Of a stretch of 64,000 nucleotides of DNA, positions 27,323 to 36,156 are shown piece by piece (positions within the stretch are counted from its first letter, which is position 1; every line of letters starts with the position of its first letter). Source of the stretch: Mucilaginibacter sp. OK268 (GTDB taxonomy: Bacteria > Bacteroidota > Bacteroidia > Sphingobacteriales > Sphingobacteriaceae); contig NZ_FNJV01000001.1 in NCBI RefSeq assembly GCF_900103125.1, forward strand, positions 1,116,001-1,180,000. Direction: 5' to 3'. The notes below the pieces were generated by a model. It was not told the origin of the DNA, made no database searches, and saw only the letters and a program-made list of their open reading frames with translations. The position numbers and the translations under genes were made by a program.

Positions 27323-30300
27323 TTATTTGCTTTTAACCATAAAATGGTATTTACCTGATGCCAGTTTATATACCAATTGGTTATTTTCTGATCTGGAAAA
27401 TTTAACCCCTGCAGATTTTGATACAGGCCTGTTATGCTCAAAGATCTGTTTGGGATTCGACGCCGGAAGATAGAGCAAAGCATGGGTATTTTCAGGGACA
27501 ACTACATTTAGTTCTAGGTGACCGGCAATCCTCCTCCAGGCTATGTTGATATCTCCGCTTATGGAAGCAAAACTGCCTTTAACCCAGGTTAAATCATTCA
27601 GGAAGTCAGGCCTGATGACAAACTTACAGAAACCGGGACCGTCTTCTGCCGGACTGATCCCTACCAGGTTGTTGAATAACCATTCATTGATCTGGCCCGA
27701 CATAAAATGATTTTGTGAGCCGAAATTACCCACGCCCGCATCCCATTTTTCGGTAAGACTGGTAGCACCCATTTTAATCTGGTAACCGTATCCCGGTCTG
27801 TCGTCCTGATTGTTCATGGCATAAACAATATCTGAGCGACCGTTATCAGCCAATGCCCTAAGCAGGAAACGGTAAGCAACTTCGCCTGTTGTAAAACTAT
27901 TCTGATGGTCGTGAATATCAGCAACCAGCTTATTTAACAGGGTGGGGCGATTCTTTTCTTCAACAAAATTAAAGAAAAGAGCCATGGCGCTGGTGGCTTG
28001 TGAACCGGTAGAATAAGTGCCGGTTGCTGGTTTATAGAATTCCTTATTAAAAGCTGTGCGGATCTGTTCTGATGAATTTTTAAACATTTCAGCATCAGTA
28101 GCTTTATGCAATTTTTTAGCGATCTGATACATGATCCAGTTGTCGTAGTAATATATGGCCGTCCCGGTATAGGATACGGGTGTGAGTTGCGAACCCCAGG
28201 GTTCTTTCGGGCCAATATCATACCAGTCACCTAAGCCCGTATGTATGATATTATTGACTGATTCTTTGGATAAAAACTCAACATATTTCTTCATCCGGTC
28301 ATAATAACGCTCCAAAAGAGAAACATCACCCGAAAACAGGTATTGTTGCCAGGGTACAATAATAAAGGAGCTTCCCCATTCCGGTGAGTTTCGCATGCCG
28401 TTACTTAAATCGGGAGAACCGGCTATAAAATACTCAGGAGCAATATTGGGGACAAACCCATTAGCCAACTGCGCATCGGCCATATCATTCATTGTTTTTC
28501 TGAATAATAGGGCCATATCAAAATTATATCTTAATGACGGGCCATTGAGATGATTCTGTTCCAGCCAGCCCATTTTCTCGCGCTGCGGGCAATCGGTCAT
28601 TAAACTCATCATATTGCTGCGCTGTGCCCAGCGTACCAGTCTGTAAATTTTATTGAACAACGGGTTGGCGCATTCAAAATTACCAACCGGTGCCGAAGAT
28701 GAGTGTACGATTACATCAGATAACTGAATAACTTTTGGCAAAGGTTCACCTTTTTCCGTTGTGTATAACTCCACCTGTAGGTAACGGGCTCCCTGATAAA
28801 AATATTTCGGAAAATAATGTTCATTTCCGGTTCCGGCCAGTGTATATTCCCACCAGGCGGGCCTCACGCCGTCCTGTGTCGCGGAGCGCCTGTCAACCAG
28901 CCCATCTACCCCCAATAACTCAGATGGTATCATGCGGACCCGGGATCCTTTTGGCCCGGTAACCCGGAGCCCCGGCATCATGGAGGCATTCTGTCCGAAA
29001 TCATAGATCCAGACATGATCGTTGATCTTGTTTATTTTAACCGGGGCAATGGTATCAATAGCTTTTACAGGAGGGGCGGCTGCCGAAAGATTTTTTAAAA
29101 TACCGCCAGGGCCTGAAGTTTCCAAAGCTGGCACCCAGTGTTTACCTGCAATAAAGCCCGCTTTATTCCATCCGGCAGGTTCAAGATTCGCATTAAAGTC
29201 TTCACCACCGTATAAATTGGAGTAAGTTATAGGCCCGGGCGATGCTTTCCAGCTTTTATCTGTTATTACCGTTTGCTCAGAACCATCGGCATATTCCAGT
29301 TGTAGCTGTGCAATGGCTTTGGCGGGGCCAAAAGTTGTCAGGAACTTTACATACCTTGTTGTATCGGGTTGTATATTATAAACGCTGTTACCTAATAGGA
29401 TCCCAATGGCGTTAACTCCATTTTTTAATTGCGGGGTAACATCATACGTATCATACAAAACTGTTTTACGGTAATCTGTCCATCCGGGTGTAAGCAGGTA
29501 ATCGCCAATTTTATGCCCGTTAATGGTAAGCTCATATGCTGAAAGGCCACTGATATGGATGGTTGCCCGGACAAGAGCGGGTTTCACCCGGAAATCTTTC
29601 CGCAAAAGCATGGAGGAGTAATTCGGGAAATTCTGATAATCGCTTACCCGGTCTGTAAGGTTTATTTTAGAAAATCCATTACTATCATCATTATCTGAGG
29701 CATCAACGGGTTTACCGGCAGCCATGTTTTTTCCGCCTGAAATTACTTCGATCTGCCGTAACGCAAAGGAATAGCCGGTGTCCTTTTTTGCAAGCCGGGT
29801 TGCGGTAACGCGGACATATCTGCCTACGGATCCATTTGCAGGCAGGTGAACGGCTGAAAAGCGGGGATTTTTAAAATCCTCCTTTGTAAAATCAACAATA
29901 GTGGTTGCTGTTTTAAAAGACGGATCGTCAGAAGCTGATACCTTATACCTTACCGGGAAGGCATAACCTGCCTGATCTGCGTAGAACATGGGATACAGCG
30001 TTATTTCAGAAAAAGATGAGGACTTACCCAGATCAACCTGAACCCATTTGGCTGCATCTGCTGATTGGGTATCGGCGGATTTAAAACCCACCGGACTCAA
30101 TGCATATTTTTCTGCTCCGGGGGCACTTATCCAACTGGCTTTCCAATCCTTCATATTCAGGATACCCATAGTCCAACTAGCAGTTGGGCTCCAGGACGAT
30201 TGATGGCCAGCCTGATCCCAGATCCTTACCTTCCACCAGCATTTCTGCCCGGATATTAAACTTTCCCCTTTATAGGTAATGTAAGCCATTTGATCGCTCA

Positions 30301-30571
30301 TCACCTTTTTTGAATCCCACAGATCTCCTCCATTTTTGAAATCCGGCGTGCTGGATACCCATATTTGATAGGCCGATTGCGTGACATCTCTGGCACCGGA
30401 GCTTTTGGCATGCAAGGTATAACTCAAACCGGGTTGCGGCACATCAACCCCGACCGGGTTTTTCAAAAGTTCGCATCTCGGGTTTTCGGGTGTAACCGGG
30501 GTTGGTTGCAATGCATGTAAGTCGTTGTTAACAAAGAGCAAAAGACAAAAAATGATCAAAAACTTATTCAT
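27323..30571 (-). CDS. Glycoside hydrolase family 78 alpha-L-rhamnosidase with discoidin (F5/8 type C)-like insert
   Basis: This enzyme removes terminal alpha-L-rhamnose. ATG 30571 (MNKFLIIFCLLLF) gives a proper signal peptide; the ATG at 30616 adds 15 non-signal residues. The N-terminal Fn3-like domain has PRCELLKNPVGVD and CWWKVRIWDQAGHQSSWS. A discoidin-like domain sits at about 155-290 (AAKWVQVDLGKSSSFSEITLY, GRYVRVTATRLA). GH78 motifs follow: LTPGWTDYRKTVLYDTYDV, DFGQNASMMPGLRVTG and, near residue 660, DCPQREKMGWLEQ carrying a catalytic-region Glu. The (alpha/alpha)6 barrel and C-terminal sheet complete the fold. About 1082 residues, long for the family because of the insert. Substrate is probably a pectic or other rhamnosylated plant glycan. 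Confidence 0.92.
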   Translation of the reverse strand: MNKFLIIFCLLLFVNNDLHALQPTPVTPENPRCELLKNPVGVDVPQPGLSYTLHAKSSGARDVTQSAYQIWVSSTPDFKNGGDLWDSKKVMSDQMAYITYKGESLISGQKCWWKVRIWDQAGHQSSWSPTASWTMGILNMKDWKASWISAPGAEKYALSPVGFKSADTQSADAAKWVQVDLGKSSSFSEITLYPMFYADQAGYAFPVRYKVSASDDPSFKTATTIVDFTKEDFKNPRFSAVHLPANGSVGRYVRVTATRLAKKDTGYSFALRQIEVISGGKNMAAGKPVDASDNDDSNGFSKINLTDRVSDYQNFPNYSSMLLRKDFRVKPALVRATIHISGLSAYELTINGHKIGDYLLTPGWTDYRKTVLYDTYDVTPQLKNGVNAIGILLGNSVYNIQPDTTRYVKFLTTFGPAKAIAQLQLEYADGSEQTVITDKSWKASPGPITYSNLYGGEDFNANLEPAGWNKAGFIAGKHWVPALETSGPGGILKNLSAAAPPVKAIDTIAPVKINKINDHVWIYDFGQNASMMPGLRVTGPKGSRVRMIPSELLGVDGLVDRRSATQDGVRPAWWEYTLAGTGNEHYFPKYFYQGARYLQVELYTTEKGEPLPKVIQLSDVIVHSSSAPVGNFECANPLFNKIYRLVRWAQRSNMMSLMTDCPQREKMGWLEQNHLNGPSLRYNFDMALLFRKTMNDMADAQLANGFVPNIAPEYFIAGSPDLSNGMRNSPEWGSSFIIVPWQQYLFSGDVSLLERYYDRMKKYVEFLSKESVNNIIHTGLGDWYDIGPKEPWGSQLTPVSYTGTAIYYYDNWIMYQIAKKLHKATDAEMFKNSSEQIRTAFNKEFYKPATGTYSTGSQATSAMALFFNFVEEKNRPTLLNKLVADIHDHQNSFTTGEVAYRFLLRALADNGRSDIVYAMNNQDDRPGYGYQIKMGATSLTEKWDAGVGNFGSQNHFMSGQINEWLFNNLVGISPAEDGPGFCKFVIRPDFLNDLTWVKGSFASISGDINIAWRRIAGHLELNVVVPENTHALLYLPASNPKQIFEHNRPVSKSAGVKFSRSENNQLVYKLASGKYHFMVKSK

Positions 30572-30708
30572 GTCAGAGATTACAGGATTTTCAATGATTC
30601 TTGTAAGCGTAACCATAGTCTGCTTGTCATTGAAATATTTCCCCTGACATTTTTGTTACAAGGGAGTAATTTATGCAGCTTCTGGAATTTTCGCGTATAG
30701 ACGGTTTC

Positions 30709-30716
30709 CAAACTTA
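30709..30716 (-). promoter_or_regulatory. Possible -7 box upstream of the GH78 gene
   Basis: On the minus strand this reads TAAGTTTG, an exact TAnnTTTG match, about 138 nt before the chosen GH78 start. I find no well-spaced TTG at -33, so the site is tentative. Confidence 0.35.
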
Positions 30717-30857
30717 AATCAATCTGATGAAATTACTGTCCTCCTCTGTCTATCTGTTTGCTTTAAATGATAATAAAAAGCTTTTTACGAGACTCATTTT
30801 ATAGCTGATTGGTGCCGGTTTTAATATTCAAATAAATACGGGCGTATTATTGTGTAT

Positions 30858-31325
30858 TTATTGCCCGAACTCCTGAACCCAAAGCGTATTATACCGCGCG
30901 ACTCCCAAGTCTGTATATAAACTATCCATCATAGCTTTACAATGGTCCGCGCTTTTTTTCCAGGCGTCCATTACCTGCTGAACAGTATTATAACCGCTGC
31001 CAATATTTTCACCAATATACATGCCTATATAACCGGCCTCCTGGGCTCTTTGTATCGGCGATGAGCCATTGGGGGCTATATGATCAAAGTAGTGATTAAC
31101 CGCCATATCCTTTGCATGCTCCGCAGCGGCGACCTCTAGCTTGTCGTTCCATTTAACAACCGGCACTGGGGGCATATAGGTAGTGCCGCAGGTGCAGCCG
31201 GTGGTCCTTAAGCTATTAACAGCGGAAAGCATTTCCTGGTGTACATTCTCCACGGGAACCTGATCTTTTCTGCAGCTGTAAAATAAAAAACACAGCAGCA
31301 CGCTAAACGTGATGATCTTTTTCAT
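30858..31325 (-). CDS. CAP (SCP/PR1-like) domain lipoprotein
   Basis: This is a small secreted CAP-superfamily protein of 155 residues. The lipoprotein signal ends CFLFYSC (Cys about 18). The CAP core is visible as VKWNDKLEVAAAEHAKDMA (conserved His), FDHIAPNGSSPIQRAQEAGY, GENIGSGY and DAWKKSADHCKAMM. The C-terminus ends abruptly at WVQEFGQ, as in other short bacterial CAP proteins. Function in bacteria is not established. A cysteine-rich stretch (TTGCTCGTTY) before the core is unusual. It stands alone between GH78 and the divergent regulator. Confidence 0.9.
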   Translation of the reverse strand: MKKIITFSVLLCFLFYSCRKDQVPVENVHQEMLSAVNSLRTTGCTCGTTYMPPVPVVKWNDKLEVAAAEHAKDMAVNHYFDHIAPNGSSPIQRAQEAGYIGMYIGENIGSGYNTVQQVMDAWKKSADHCKAMMDSLYTDLGVARYNTLWVQEFGQ

Positions 31326-31471
31326 AAAAATTGATAATTAGGTTGCTCCGTATTGCTATTAAACCGGATTGAAAAAGTAAAAATTATTTTTCAATATAAT
31401 TGTATTTAATACACATAAAAATATATTTATATTTATAAAAAGCATGGGCGTCCTGCCCGGTAAACCTAACT

Positions 31472-32305
31472 ATGAGTGATCAAATTAATGTAAATATCCC
31501 CTTATGGGATAATCCTTTATTGGAAATACCTTGTAGAGCACCAAAACCGTTATTGCATATTATTGAGGATAACTATGATATGCGGATGGTTATAAAAAAT
31601 GAATTTAAAGATGATTACCGAATCATAGACTCGGAAGATGGCTTGACGGGATTTGAGAAGACCGTTACAACTATACCCGATATTATTATAAGCGACATAC
31701 AAATGCCGGGGATTAACGGCATAAAGTTATGTAAGCTATTAAAAGAAGACGAGCGTACCGCCCTTATACCGGTAGTACTGATCACGGGCTATGATGATGA
31801 ACAGGATTTGCTGAGTAGCTTAAAAAGTGGTGCCGATGATTATGTAACCAAACCGCTTAGCTTTACTATTTTAAAAGCACGGATAGATAACTTGATTAAA
31901 ACAAGACAGCTTTGGTTGAATAAATTTTTAAGTGAATCATACCACACACCGGTCAAACCCATATCTGCCAGCAGTGGAGACATGCTTCTAAAAAAGGTTT
32001 ACGAGATTATCAATCTCAATATAGGCAACCCCGCTTTTGAAGCCACTGACTTTGCCCAGGCCATTGGTATGAGCAGAGCCCAAACTTACCGTAAAATAAA
32101 AGCGATAACAGGTTTTTCGGTTAAGGAGTTTATTCAGATTACCCGGCTAAAAAAAGCGGCAGAACTATTGATGAACAGTGAGTACAATGTTTCGGAGGTC
32201 GCCTATGAGGTAGGTTTTAGTTCAGGGGCTTATTTCTCATCTTCCTTTAGCCGTTACTTTAAAACCACACCAACCAAGTATATCCTTTTAAATAAAGGAA
32301 AATAA
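31472..32305 (+). CDS. Free-standing receiver-AraC response regulator
   Basis: A cytoplasmic protein of 277 residues with no kinase part. Residues about 26-145 form a CheY-like receiver: HIIEDNYDMR (acidic pocket), phospho-acceptor Asp in IIISDIQMPG, then the Thr region VVLITG and Lys in YVTKPLSF. Residues about 170-277 form an AraC-type double HTH (FAQAIGMSRAQTYRKIKAITG, VSEVAYEVGFSSGAYFSSSF). It resembles the C-terminal half of a hybrid two-component regulator and would need an unlinked kinase. The start ATG 31472 is well placed before the receiver. It is divergent from the CAP gene, and its targets cannot be told. Confidence 0.9.
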   Translation: MSDQINVNIPLWDNPLLEIPCRAPKPLLHIIEDNYDMRMVIKNEFKDDYRIIDSEDGLTGFEKTVTTIPDIIISDIQMPGINGIKLCKLLKEDERTALIPVVLITGYDDEQDLLSSLKSGADDYVTKPLSFTILKARIDNLIKTRQLWLNKFLSESYHTPVKPISASSGDMLLKKVYEIINLNIGNPAFEATDFAQAIGMSRAQTYRKIKAITGFSVKEFIQITRLKKAAELLMNSEYNVSEVAYEVGFSSGAYFSSSFSRYFKTTPTKYILLNKGK

Positions 32306-32442
32306 ACGATCATTCATTATACCGGGAAAGGCGTAAATATGCAATTTATCTCATTTCAGAAAACTGGGATAATGGAATTACTTCATTACCATTGCAGCAA
32401 ATATCAAAACAAAGCCACGAAGTGTTCGCCGCCGGGACCCCG

Positions 32443-33456
32443 CTAAACTTCTATCATTGCTTTTATCACGCCATTTGCCGGATCGAGCCAGCTTTCAAAC
32501 TCATCCGTAACTTTATCAAATGGTACACGATGTGTAATGTAATTAGCCGGTTGCACCAAGCCTTTTTTCATGGAGGAAATAACATGCTCAAAATCTGCCC
32601 GCGTAGCGTTGCGGCTGCTCATTAAAGTAGCCTCGCGTTTATGCAACTCGGGGTGACTAACAGAAATATCTCCTTTCTGCAAACCAACCAACACATATCT
32701 GGCTCCATGTGCCATATACTGAAATCCGGCATTAATTGCTTTTAAACTGCCTGTGGCATCTATCACCACAGTAGGCATATCACCTTTTGTTAGGCTGGCC
32801 AATCGCTCCAGTACATCTTCGGTCGATACGTTAATGATATGATCTACCTTCAGCCTGTCTCTGCAAAATTCAAGTCTTTTGGTGTTGAGGTCCATCGCAA
32901 TTACTTTAGCCCCTGCAATACGGGCAAATTCCATTATTCCGAGGCCTATGGGGCCGGCTCCTATGACCAATACATATTCACCGGGTTTTACATCCGCCCG
33001 CCTGATTCCATGCGCACCGATGGCTAAGGGCTCCACCAGCGCCAGTTCATCATAGCTTAAACCTTCGCCATGTACCAGTGAATAGGTTGGGACGTTCAGA
33101 TATTCCGCCATGCCACCGTCCACATGAACGCCACAAACATTGATTTGAGCACAACAATTAGGCTTTCCTGATCTGCAGGCAATACAAATACCGCAGTTAA
33201 AGTAGGGAATGAATGTAACGGTCTCGCCCTTTTTAAAACCGGGCGCACCATTGGGCTCAACCAACTCACCGGAAAGCTCATGTCCCAGGATGCGGGGATA
33301 AGTAAAATAAGGCTGTGTACCTTCAAAGGCATGCAGGTCCGTACCGCAGACACCTATTCTCCTGATCCTGATCTGTGCATAACCCTCTTTTATTTCAGGT
33401 CTTTCCTTTTCTTTAAAAACCAATTTGCCTGGTTTTTCACAAACTATGAATTGCAT
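32443..33456 (-). CDS. Zinc-dependent medium-chain dehydrogenase of the L-fucose operon
   Basis: This is an NAD(P)-dependent sugar or sugar-acid dehydrogenase. Start ATG 33456 (MQFIVCEKPGKL) is 10 bp after the mutarotase stop; the longer frame from 33510 would overlap that gene and adds an implausible N-terminus. Catalytic zinc ligands are in GVCGTDLHAFEG and LGHE. The structural zinc site is the four-cysteine loop CGICIACRSGKPNCC. The Rossmann motif is VIGAGPIGLG, followed by Asp in IAMDLN, which favours NAD. The family is near L-threonine/sorbitol dehydrogenases. By position it could oxidise 2-keto-3-deoxy-L-fuconate or L-fucose itself; that is inference. 337 residues. Confidence 0.88.
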   Translation of the reverse strand: MQFIVCEKPGKLVFKEKERPEIKEGYAQIRIRRIGVCGTDLHAFEGTQPYFTYPRILGHELSGELVEPNGAPGFKKGETVTFIPYFNCGICIACRSGKPNCCAQINVCGVHVDGGMAEYLNVPTYSLVHGEGLSYDELALVEPLAIGAHGIRRADVKPGEYVLVIGAGPIGLGIMEFARIAGAKVIAMDLNTKRLEFCRDRLKVDHIINVSTEDVLERLASLTKGDMPTVVIDATGSLKAINAGFQYMAHGARYVLVGLQKGDISVSHPELHKREATLMSSRNATRADFEHVISSMKKGLVQPANYITHRVPFDKVTDEFESWLDPANGVIKAMIEV

Positions 33457-33466
33457 ATGATTATAG

Positions 33467-33802
33467 TTAAAGCTGAAAGATCTGTTCCATAAGCACCCAT
33501 TTTTCCCCATCTTTTGCCCAGGGCAGGCGTTGTTGAAATTTCGACATCAACTGCTCCCATTCCTGTACTATGGAATTAAGCGCGTCCATTTGTTCTTTTT
33601 TTTTAGCTTCATAACGATCGCTTGTTTCCATGATCATAAACAAGCGGTTGCCTGTACGGTAGATCTGCATATCCCGAATTTCGGCATCCAATATGCTTTT
33701 GCGTATTTCAGGCCAGCTGTTTTCTGCCTTATGCCAATGTTCATATTCTGCTATCAGCTGCGGGTCATCCTTTAAATCGAGGGCTAAACAGTATCTTTTC
33801 AT
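33467..33802 (-). CDS. L-rhamnose/L-fucose mutarotase (RhaM family)
   Basis: This protein interconverts the anomers of a 6-deoxy-hexose so that the next enzyme gets the right form. The 111-residue length, ferredoxin-like fold and motifs RYCLALDLKDDPQLIAEY, EHWHKAENSWPEI (His cluster), MQIYRTGNRLFMIME and FQQRLPWAKDGEKW match the RhaM/DUF718 family. In this operon L-fucose is more likely than L-rhamnose as the substrate. It is 14 bp downstream of the aldo/keto reductase and 10 bp before the dehydrogenase. Confidence 0.92.
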   Translation of the reverse strand: MKRYCLALDLKDDPQLIAEYEHWHKAENSWPEIRKSILDAEIRDMQIYRTGNRLFMIMETSDRYEAKKKEQMDALNSIVQEWEQLMSKFQQRLPWAKDGEKWVLMEQIFQL

Positions 33803-33816
33803 AGTATATTAAATGT

Positions 33817-34833
33817 TTACAAATAAGCGGCAATATAAGATGCTTCAATTAAGCCGTATTTTTTCATGTCTTTCCAGAACTCAGTGGGGATTCTTAAAGA
33901 GGTCAACGCCATATTTTGTGCCACTCTTTCGGCATTGGTAGTACTTAAGGCAATGCTTTTAACGCCCGGGGCGTTTAGCCCGAACGCAACACAGGCATCC
34001 GCGGGTTGTATTTTATGTTGGGTACACAGCTGATAAAATAATTCCCGCCAATGATATAAGCTTTTGTCTTTTATAGGATCAGTCAACCGATAATTATAAT
34101 AAGCTGATCCCGTTAAAAAGCCACCGTTAAAAACAGCGGAGTTGATGATCAGGGTTCCCTGTTTTTCAAGCTCCTGCATAAATTTCACTAATTCCTGTGG
34201 ATGGCTGTGAATCGTCAGGCTATTGGCTATCATTACCCAATCCAGCATTACATCATCAGTTATTTTTTTGATAGTCCGCCAATCCTTTGATCCCACACCG
34301 ATGCCTTTCACTTTACCATGCCGCTTTAATTCATTCAGTGCGCAGTAAGCATCCAATATATCCCGGTAACGTTGCGCCCGGTCCGGCTCGTCCTTTGCTG
34401 CTGCAAGATACTCGTCGGGGTCATGCACGGATACCAGTTCTGCCCGGTAAGCACCCAGCAACTCATTCCCCTGTTCATAACATTCCAGGATACCTTCATA
34501 ACTTATCCGCTGAACAGCATCATATTTCAGATCGCGCCACACACCAGGTTCAAAAGTAGGTTCGGGGGTTTTTAAAGCAGTGCGCAGCCAGCCCAGTTTA
34601 TTACTGATCAGCACATCTGAAGGCTTTACGTTCAGTTGCGTTAAGTACCTTCCCAGCGATTCCAGGGCGAGTCCAGCACCATATTTGCCGGCTGAATCAA
34701 ATACAGCTGGTTTAGGAGAACACCGGATGCTTTCAGCAACGATAGCCCGCTTAGCCTCATCAGGGAGCGCCACGTATAAATTTCCTAAACCACTGGTTCC
34801 AAAAATTATTGGGGGTAAACTGATTTCTCTCAT
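33817..34833 (-). CDS. Aldo/keto reductase, probable L-fucose (6-deoxy-aldose) 1-dehydrogenase
   Basis: A 338-residue aldo/keto reductase of the group containing D-threo-aldose 1-dehydrogenases and bacterial L-fucose dehydrogenases. It has the start IIFGTSGLGNLY, Asp and Tyr of the active site in FDSAGKYGAG, Lys in LISNKLGW, and His in LVSVHDPDEY. Oxidation of L-fucose to L-fucono-lactone would open the non-phosphorylating fucose route. The placement between the FucP permease (15 bp) and the mutarotase (14 bp) supports this. Confidence 0.88.
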   Translation of the reverse strand: MREISLPPIIFGTSGLGNLYVALPDEAKRAIVAESIRCSPKPAVFDSAGKYGAGLALESLGRYLTQLNVKPSDVLISNKLGWLRTALKTPEPTFEPGVWRDLKYDAVQRISYEGILECYEQGNELLGAYRAELVSVHDPDEYLAAAKDEPDRAQRYRDILDAYCALNELKRHGKVKGIGVGSKDWRTIKKITDDVMLDWVMIANSLTIHSHPQELVKFMQELEKQGTLIINSAVFNGGFLTGSAYYNYRLTDPIKDKSLYHWRELFYQLCTQHKIQPADACVAFGLNAPGVKSIALSTTNAERVAQNMALTSLRIPTEFWKDMKKYGLIEASYIAAYL

Positions 34834-34848
34834 TTGAATGAATTATTG

Positions 34849-36117
34849 TTAAAGGATAGCGGAAACCGGTAAACTTTCCGGCCTTACTTTTACACGGTAA
34901 CCTTTTAATCCAAAAAATGCCACCACAGCAAAACAGAGCAAGGGTACTGCATAGCCATATTGAATATTACCCGTCGCATCGCTAATGTAACCAAACACCC
35001 TCGGCAAAACGGCACCACCAACAATAGACATAATGATCAGACTACTGCCGAATTCCGTATCTCCCTTTAATTCTTTTATACCCAGCGCGAAAATTGTTGG
35101 GAACATGATGGACATAAAAAAGCAGATGCCAATGATGGTATAAATGGTTATCATACCATGTCCCCAAATGGCGACGGTACAAAGTAAGATATTGATACCT
35201 GCGTAAATGGCCAGCAAATTGGTAGAACTGTAATAACGCATCAGGAAAGTGCCGATGAATCTGCCGATCAGGAATGCCAGGCCGCATAAACCTACATAGT
35301 CGGCTGCCTTTACCTCCGACAGACCGGCTGCCTTTGTCGCATACAGAATAAACAGGCTGAAAACACAAACTTGCGCCCCTACATAAAAAAACTGCGCAGC
35401 AACCCCCCAGGCCAAATGACGGTGCTTCAGGGCATGAAAAATATTTTTACTGGCCGCATGCCCTTCATGCTGTTGGATCCTGGGCAGGCGGGTAAAGGCA
35501 AACAGGATGGCGATGATGACCAGTACGCTACCCAGTATAAAGTAGGGTACTTTTACGGAAGAGGCCTCGGCGGCAAGGGCTAGTTTGCGGCCTTGCTCCG
35601 TCATGACGCTTAATTGTGATGTGGTATAACCTTTGGTTAATATAATACGCCCCCCGATTACGGGCGCCAAGGTTGTGGCCAGCCCGTTAAACGATTGCGC
35701 AAAGTTAAGCCTTTGAGTAGAGGTTGCAGGATCGCCCAATGAAGATGCATATGGATTTGCGGCTGTTTCTAAAATAGTTAACCCGCAGGCAATAATAAAC
35801 AAGGCTACCAGGAAGAACGCGTACTGCTGGGTATTGGCTGCCGGTATAAATAAATAGGAACCAAACGCAAAAATAAGCAGGCCAGTTATAATGCCTGTTT
35901 TATAACCATATTTTTTCATAATAAAGCCCGCCGGTAAAGCCATCAGAAAATACGCTATAAATACAGCAGAATCTACCAGTGTCGCCTCAACAGTGGTAAG
36001 CGTAAATGATTTCTTGAGGTGCGGTATCAATATGGGGTCAAGGTTATGAGCAAAACCCCATAGAAAGAATAAACTGGTAATCAATATAAAGGGGAAAAGG
36101 CTTGTATTCTTTGTCAT
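34849..36117 (-). CDS. fucP: L-fucose:H+ symporter (FucP-type MFS permease)
   Basis: A twelve-helix inner-membrane permease of the FucP family, 422 residues. Family hallmarks are FFLWGFAHNLDPILIPHLKKSF in helix 1 (with the proton-coupling Asp) and LTILETAANPY, whose Glu corresponds to the sugar-binding Glu135 of E. coli FucP. FAQSFNGLATTLAPVIG is also typical. Glucose/galactose permeases are related, but the fucosidase, mutarotase and dehydrogenase neighbours favour L-fucose. It is 39 bp downstream of GH97 and 15 bp before the reductase. Confidence 0.9.
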   Translation of the reverse strand: MTKNTSLFPFILITSLFFLWGFAHNLDPILIPHLKKSFTLTTVEATLVDSAVFIAYFLMALPAGFIMKKYGYKTGIITGLLIFAFGSYLFIPAANTQQYAFFLVALFIIACGLTILETAANPYASSLGDPATSTQRLNFAQSFNGLATTLAPVIGGRIILTKGYTTSQLSVMTEQGRKLALAAEASSVKVPYFILGSVLVIIAILFAFTRLPRIQQHEGHAASKNIFHALKHRHLAWGVAAQFFYVGAQVCVFSLFILYATKAAGLSEVKAADYVGLCGLAFLIGRFIGTFLMRYYSSTNLLAIYAGINILLCTVAIWGHGMITIYTIIGICFFMSIMFPTIFALGIKELKGDTEFGSSLIIMSIVGGAVLPRVFGYISDATGNIQYGYAVPLLCFAVVAFFGLKGYRVKVRPESLPVSAIL

Positions 36118-36156
36118 GTCGGATAATTTATTTCTTTTACTGATGAAGGGCTATAT

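Noticed and set aside
33457..33510. Longer N-terminus for the zinc dehydrogenase
   Set aside because: It would overlap the mutarotase gene by 44 bp, and the extra residues do not match dehydrogenase N-termini.
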